NCBI RefSeq assembly: GCF_001889065.1
Contig: NZ_LWHB01000017.1
Coordinates: 1 to 20,071, forward strand
Direction of reading: 5' to 3'
Length of the DNA stretch: 20,071 nt
Source: Suttonella ornithocola
GTDB taxonomy: Bacteria > Pseudomonadota > Gammaproteobacteria > Cardiobacteriales > Cardiobacteriaceae
A program made the translations under genes and the position numbers. This document shows, in pieces, positions 15,927 to 20,071 of this stretch (the first letter of the stretch is position 1; each line of letters starts with the position of its first letter). A model generated the notes under the pieces. That model saw nothing but the letters and a program-made list of their open reading frames with translations. It was not told where the DNA came from and made no database searches.

Positions 15927-18900
15927 AGTTTTACCAATCTCCTGATTTACGGGTTTTAGCAGATAAACTGATTGAGATTGAATGTAATCAAATCAATAAT
16001 GTTTTTAGTCGTAGTACGATTGTTGTGCCAAACCTAGCGACAAGAGATTGGTTAGAGCAGAGAATAGCGCGTCATGTCGGGATTAGTGCGCATACGGATT
16101 ATCCATTTTGGATTGAATTTGAGCGTTCATTGATTGAAAAGGTTTATGAGCAACTTGTCCCACAAGCGGGCGCATCAGATTTTCCTTTGTCTGATGCGGT
16201 GATGCGTTGGACGGTGTTTGCTTATTTAAATAATCATTTAGATAACATTTTAGATGACCCAAATCATCCTTTATTTTTGACTTTACAATTCCTTATTACC
16301 ACACGAGAAAAAAGCCATGTGACGCAGCGATTATGGACGTATGCAAAAGAAACCGCACGAATTTTTACTGCTTATTTGCAAATGCGCCCAGAATGGTTAA
16401 GTCAATGGAGTCGGGGGAAGGGTGGGTGTTTAGAAGATTTTCTATCGCCTTCTATTACTTTACCAAGTTGGCTTATTGAGCATTATCGGCAGGTTTTAGT
16501 CGCTCAACAATTTTTATGGCAAGTTTGTTTTTCTGAAGCTTATTTAAAACGCGAAAAGATGTTTGATATTTTTTCGCAAGCGGCGCAAACTCAGAATTTA
16601 CCTAAAGTGGTTGTGCCACAACGCTTATTTATATTTGGTGTTTTTTCTTTAAATGCTTCTATATTAAATTTTCTAGAGATTTTATCCTCAGATATAGAAG
16701 TTTATTTATTTCATCATAGCTTAAGTAATGAATATTTCAGCGATATTGTGGATAATCATTGGTTGCGTAGTTTACCGTTTGCCAAACAAGAAGAATATAG
16801 CAGCGGGCATCCGTTAGTTTCTCGTTTTGGAAAAACGCAGCGCGATATTCAGCGATTGTTAATGCAAAGAGAGTGGTCGGAAAATATTGAGTATCTGCCT
16901 TTTCAACCAGCGAAGTCAGATAGTTTATTAAGTCGGTTACATGCGGATATTCGATATATGCGTGAGGAAGCCACATTAGGGGCAGAACCGCTGCTTTCCG
17001 TAGAAGACGATAGTTTGAGGATTCATGCTTGTCACGGTTTATTAAGACAATTAGAAGTTTTACGTGGGGAATTGGTGCGTTGGTTAAATGCAGATAGTGA
17101 ACGTAAATTATCCGATATTTTAGTGGTAATGCCTAATCCTGACCAATATCAAGATATGATTCGGTCTGTGTTTCCAGCGAATAGTGATTATGATGGCTAT
17201 TATTTGCCAGCGAGAATAACAGGCATTAGTACGCCCGAAGCGGAAAATTTATGGCAATCGGTAGTAGGCATTTACACTTTATGGAATAGTACGTTCGATT
17301 CACAAACGGTTTGTGATTGGCTACTTTTAAAAGATACTTGTGCTGCGTATGGTATTAGTCATGAAGCCATGCAATCTATCTGTGAAAAATTAATTGCTGC
17401 TGGATTTAGACGAGGGTTTGACCAACAGCATTTACAGTCGCAAATAGATCATCAAGATGACGATGATCGCTATACCTTTCTTTATGCTTTAGATCGTTTA
17501 GTTGCTGCTTATACCATGCCAGATGCGGAGATATTTAATGATGAAGTTGTTCCAGCTGAACCATTGAGTAGTAATGATTTATCGGCGTTACAAGTGCTTT
17601 GTCAGTTTGCAATGGATATTCGAGAAGCGCAAACACAGCTTCAACAAGAAAGCCCCGCATTAGAGTGGATAGAGAAGTTAAAAGAGCGACTAGAAACACA
17701 GTTCTCGTATGCGGTGAATACATCTGGTTATCAGTCTATCGTGCATTTATTAAGAGATTTAAAATATCAATTAGGAGAAAGGATTACTTTGCCTTTACCT
17801 TTTGATTTTGTGTTAAATACCATTAGTGACCGTTTGAGCAGTCAGCAGCCAAGTTCTGAGCCTAGTGGGGTTATTACGATTGGACGATTAAGTGCCTTAC
17901 AAGGGCTACCTTATAAGTTAATCGTTTTTCTAAACGCAGATGCCGATGTCTTTCCAAGCCGGACGTATGATAAGCGCTATAATCTGATAGAAATTTCTAC
18001 TCCAAGACCAGGTGATAACCATCGAGAGCAGGATGAGTTAGGTGCATTTTTAGCGCTTATTGTAAATGCGCAAGAAAGTTGTTGGATTTTTTACAATGCG
18101 GTTGATCCTGTGGATAATGAAGCTCGATTGCCTGCAGCGCCCGTTCATACATTGATAGAATATTTAACAGAGCAGCTTGGACATCAAAAATTTATCATTA
18201 CGCACGAATCTGATCCTTTTCATCCTGACAGTAATGCCGCACATCCAGCACCGCTTTGGTATAAGGTACAGAAAACACGGTTAGAATTTCAAAATAAATC
18301 TTCCTCTCAATGGGTAGAAATCCCTTTTATTGCCAATCGATTAGAGTGGGCGAATAGTGTTCAGCAACAACAAGGTATACCACGTCAGACGCAAAACTTT
18401 TCTCAGCTATTAACAGCAATTCTCAAACCGGCAAGCACTTATCTGAAAAATAAGAATATTAATTTGCTTAAAAATACAGCCTCTCCAGTGACGATAGAAC
18501 CATTAGAATTAGATGGCTTAGAAAATTGGCAAATTAATCAGCGTTTATTATCAACCTTAGATGATACGCAAAAATATAATCATTTTTTACGCGAACCTTA
18601 TTTACCGATGAACCAATTTGGTCAAGCTTATGGTAAGCAGCAACGAGAGCATTTAAATGAACGTCGTGAAAAATTGCTTGAAATGAGTCATGCTTCAGGC
18701 TTAACAAAAACAGAACCGCAACAAATTCATTTTGAAAATTGGGTTTTAAACGCAGAATTACCTATCTCGCCAGATAAACCTTGGATAAATTTATCTGTTA
18801 GTAAGGCAAAATCCTATCATTTAGTACGATTCCGATTACATCATCTATTGTGGCAATATAGTGGTGCGTATCAGGAAAGTATTTGGGGATTTAGTGATAA

Positions 18901-19252
18901 AGAAAATCCTATTATTCTTCCAGCTAAGACGAAGCAACAAGCTCAATCAGAGTTACAAGAATGGTTAGCAATTTGGCAGATTTTACAAGAATATCCTTGG
19001 ATAGTCCCGATAGAGTTGCTTTGGGAAGTGGTAAAAAAACCTGAGTTGATTGACAAAAAGATTGTTGATTGGCTGAAAATGCGTCGTCCTAATGAAGACT
19101 ATAAGGGGATTTATATTTATGATGATAAAGGGGCTTGGAATTTACTTTTTAAAGGCTATAGAGAAGAAGAACTACAATCGATATTGGGAGCATCAATTAA
19201 TCAGCATAGCGATTTAATTCTCCCATTTTTAGAAGATAAAATATTGGATTAG
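15920..19252 (+). CDS. recC: Exodeoxyribonuclease V subunit gamma (RecC)
   Basis: RecC is the Chi-scanning subunit of RecBCD, which processes double-strand breaks and degrades foreign linear DNA. The ATG at 15920 starts MLKFYQSPDLRVLADKL, the usual RecC opening, giving 1110 residues (E. coli has 1122). A start 39 bases earlier at 15881 would add unrelated sequence. Recognisable blocks include VVPNLATRDWLEQRIARHVG near the start and PLVSRFGKTQRDIQRLL in the middle. Further on are GRLSALQGLPYKLIVFLNAD and, near the end, LENWQINQRLLSTLD with PYLPMNQFGQAYG. The frame is uninterrupted. No recB or recD is within 800 bp downstream, so the genes for the other subunits must lie elsewhere. Whether Chi recognition is conserved cannot be judged here. 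Confidence 0.93.
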   Translation: MLKFYQSPDLRVLADKLIEIECNQINNVFSRSTIVVPNLATRDWLEQRIARHVGISAHTDYPFWIEFERSLIEKVYEQLVPQAGASDFPLSDAVMRWTVFAYLNNHLDNILDDPNHPLFLTLQFLITTREKSHVTQRLWTYAKETARIFTAYLQMRPEWLSQWSRGKGGCLEDFLSPSITLPSWLIEHYRQVLVAQQFLWQVCFSEAYLKREKMFDIFSQAAQTQNLPKVVVPQRLFIFGVFSLNASILNFLEILSSDIEVYLFHHSLSNEYFSDIVDNHWLRSLPFAKQEEYSSGHPLVSRFGKTQRDIQRLLMQREWSENIEYLPFQPAKSDSLLSRLHADIRYMREEATLGAEPLLSVEDDSLRIHACHGLLRQLEVLRGELVRWLNADSERKLSDILVVMPNPDQYQDMIRSVFPANSDYDGYYLPARITGISTPEAENLWQSVVGIYTLWNSTFDSQTVCDWLLLKDTCAAYGISHEAMQSICEKLIAAGFRRGFDQQHLQSQIDHQDDDDRYTFLYALDRLVAAYTMPDAEIFNDEVVPAEPLSSNDLSALQVLCQFAMDIREAQTQLQQESPALEWIEKLKERLETQFSYAVNTSGYQSIVHLLRDLKYQLGERITLPLPFDFVLNTISDRLSSQQPSSEPSGVITIGRLSALQGLPYKLIVFLNADADVFPSRTYDKRYNLIEISTPRPGDNHREQDELGAFLALIVNAQESCWIFYNAVDPVDNEARLPAAPVHTLIEYLTEQLGHQKFIITHESDPFHPDSNAAHPAPLWYKVQKTRLEFQNKSSSQWVEIPFIANRLEWANSVQQQQGIPRQTQNFSQLLTAILKPASTYLKNKNINLLKNTASPVTIEPLELDGLENWQINQRLLSTLDDTQKYNHFLREPYLPMNQFGQAYGKQQREHLNERREKLLEMSHASGLTKTEPQQIHFENWVLNAELPISPDKPWINLSVSKAKSYHLVRFRLHHLLWQYSGAYQESIWGFSDKENPIILPAKTKQQAQSELQEWLAIWQILQEYPWIVPIELLWEVVKKPELIDKKIVDWLKMRRPNEDYKGIYIYDDKGAWNLLFKGYREEELQSILGASINQHSDLILPFLEDKILD

Positions 19253-19277
19253 GATGAAAGTATTGCTAATTTCACCC
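19252..19277 (-). terminator. Weak hairpin between recC and the convergent creD-like gene
   Basis: GGATGAAA at 19252-19259 and TTTCACCC at 19270-19277 can pair over 8 bp (one G-U in the minus-strand transcript) around a 10-base loop. It lacks a T run. It lies between two convergent genes, where a shared terminator is expected. Confidence 0.35.
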
Positions 19278-19298
19278 TAATTTGCCTAACAATAGGAT

Positions 19299-19904
19299 TT
19301 AAATTTGTTCTTTCTCTATTATTTTTGCTTTTTTATGGTAAATAGAGAGCTCATACCAATTGATATATCTCGTGAGATACATTGTCGTTGCAATGGCAAT
19401 AAATAATAAAATAGAGCCAATAAGCAGATTGTATTTTGTTAATCTAATAAGGATAAACATCACACTATAACCAAATAACAATAACCCTCCAATAATGAGA
19501 TAACTATTGGTTTCACCTGAGGAATATTGCATATACCAACTAATGAGAGAAATACAAGCGATAGATGCAATAATGTAGGATGCGCTAAATCCAATTTGCT
19601 CGCTGAGTGAAAGTAATAATAGATAGAAAATGGTTAATGCGGAGCCGACCAAGCCATATTGAATAGGATGAATTTTTAATTCACGAATCAGCTCAAATAA
19701 AAAGAATATGGCAAAGGTAAACCCGACTAATACCATACCATATTTAATACTGCGCATTATCCTACGATAATCATCAACTTGATTAAGATTGCCTAAATAG
19801 TTCATTCGTTCATAAGTAAGCTGATAAATCAGTGCCAAGGCAATGGTAAATATTAAGCAAAGCAAAAAAATGGCTAAGAGTTTTTGCGTAATGGGAGATT
19901 TCAT
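19299..19904 (-). CDS. Shortened CreD-like inner membrane protein
   Basis: This 201-residue protein matches the first membrane span and the C-terminal membrane half of CreD. The large periplasmic region between them is missing. CreD is normally about 450 residues and belongs to the CreBC regulon. Residues 1-36 (MKSPITQKLLAIFLLCL...YERMNY) resemble the CreD N-terminus. From about residue 44 the protein follows the CreD C-terminal part: DDYRRIMRSIKYGMVLVGFTF, then HPIQYGLVGSALTIFYLLLLSLSEQIGF, ending in TRYINWYELS. About 240 residues are absent, without a frameshift. The ATG at 19904 is chosen because AGAGGA lies at 19916-19911; an in-frame start at 19925 would fall inside the adjacent MITE. 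The gene may encode a functional small form or be a decaying remnant. Function of even full CreD is not well understood. Confidence 0.78.
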   Translation of the reverse strand: MKSPITQKLLAIFLLCLIFTIALALIYQLTYERMNYLGNLNQVDDYRRIMRSIKYGMVLVGFTFAIFFLFELIRELKIHPIQYGLVGSALTIFYLLLLSLSEQIGFSASYIIASIACISLISWYMQYSSGETNSYLIIGGLLLFGYSVMFILIRLTKYNLLIGSILLFIAIATTMYLTRYINWYELSIYHKKAKIIEKEQI

Positions 19905-19916
19905 AGGTATTCCTCT

Positions 19917-20013
19917 TATAGTCAAATCAACTAAAAAACAGGACGTTTTATAAACATGACCTTAGTGCTTCTGGCGGTAAATGGTGTTCTGTTTTTTAGC
20001 TGATTGCACTATA
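19917..20013. mobile_element. 97-bp MITE related to the IS630 element
   Basis: The ends at 19917-19941 and 19989-20013 are 25-bp inverted repeats with three mismatches. The right end read inward begins TATAGTGCAATCAGCTAAAA and shares its first 13 bases with the IS630 terminus at 504-528. Both edges carry TA, the IS630 target. The interior of 47 bp has no coding capacity. The left edge touches the ribosome binding site of the creD-like gene, so any transcript of that gene must start in or pass through the MITE. The 58 bases to the right (20014-20071) hold only an 11-bp palindrome, CTTATTATAAG, and no gene. Confidence 0.8.
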
Positions 20014-20071
20014 TTCAATACTTCCAGTATCCTTGATAATTTGCTTTATCCTCTTATTATAAGAAGGGTTG

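Noticed and set aside
20053..20063. CTTATTATAAG palindrome near the right edge
   Set aside because: Eleven AT-rich bases are readily explained by chance, and the surrounding sequence is cut by the window edge.
1..20071. CRISPR array, tRNA, rRNA, prophage or defence cluster
   Set aside because: No regularly spaced repeats, no cloverleaf-like sequence recognised, and no cas, phage structural, toxin-antitoxin or restriction genes were seen.
1..20071. DNA uptake sequences of Neisseria or Pasteurellaceae type
   Set aside because: By eye no copies of GCCGTCTGAA, AAGTGCGGT or ACAAGCGGT were found; one partial match near 16162 is not enough.

Overview
The window reads as a low-GC gammaproteobacterial chromosome. 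It carries YdfG, ComM, RimI, RecC, CreD and a cystine-type ABC transporter, all of proteobacterial type, and there are no phage, plasmid or CRISPR features. A naturally transformable Cardiobacteriales- or Pasteurellales-like host is possible, but this is a guess from family resemblance and not a placement.

Layout. (1) 1-528: the right end of an IS630-family insertion sequence that has landed in thiM. (2) 527-6884, minus strand: a tightly packed run transcribed as ydfG > comM > recF > metG > rimI > thiM', with junctions of overlapping or nearly touching codons, except 48 bp between recF and metG. (3) 6885-7060: a divergent intergenic region with a symmetric operator-like repeat. (4) 7061-9367, plus strand: a three-gene polar amino acid (probably cystine) ABC importer, then a DUF945/YdgA-like lipoprotein ending in a strong hairpin. 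(5) 11223-11378: a 51-residue DUF1328 membrane protein with its own terminator. (6) 11420-13933: a scarred block with an NhaC-type antiporter, a decayed IS1595-family transposase, a small IS5-like inverted-repeat element, and two copies of a 36-bp direct repeat that flank all of these. (7) 13934-19252, plus strand: mtnN, a uracil-DNA-glycosylase superfamily gene, a metallophosphoesterase and full-length recC, the last two overlapping. (8) 19299-20013, minus strand: a shortened CreD-like membrane protein whose ribosome binding site directly abuts a 97-bp MITE. The MITE ends match the IS630 element at the other end of the window.

How the genes fit together. Several genes serve DNA repair and recombination (recF, comM, recC, the glycosylase, perhaps the phosphoesterase), but they lie in two separate blocks. 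ComM and RecF in one transcription unit suggest a link between transformation and recombination. I found no clearly new multi-gene system. The most interesting items are the internally deleted CreD with a MITE at its translation start, the IS-inactivated thiM, the repeat-flanked nhaC block, and the phosphoesterase-recC overlap.
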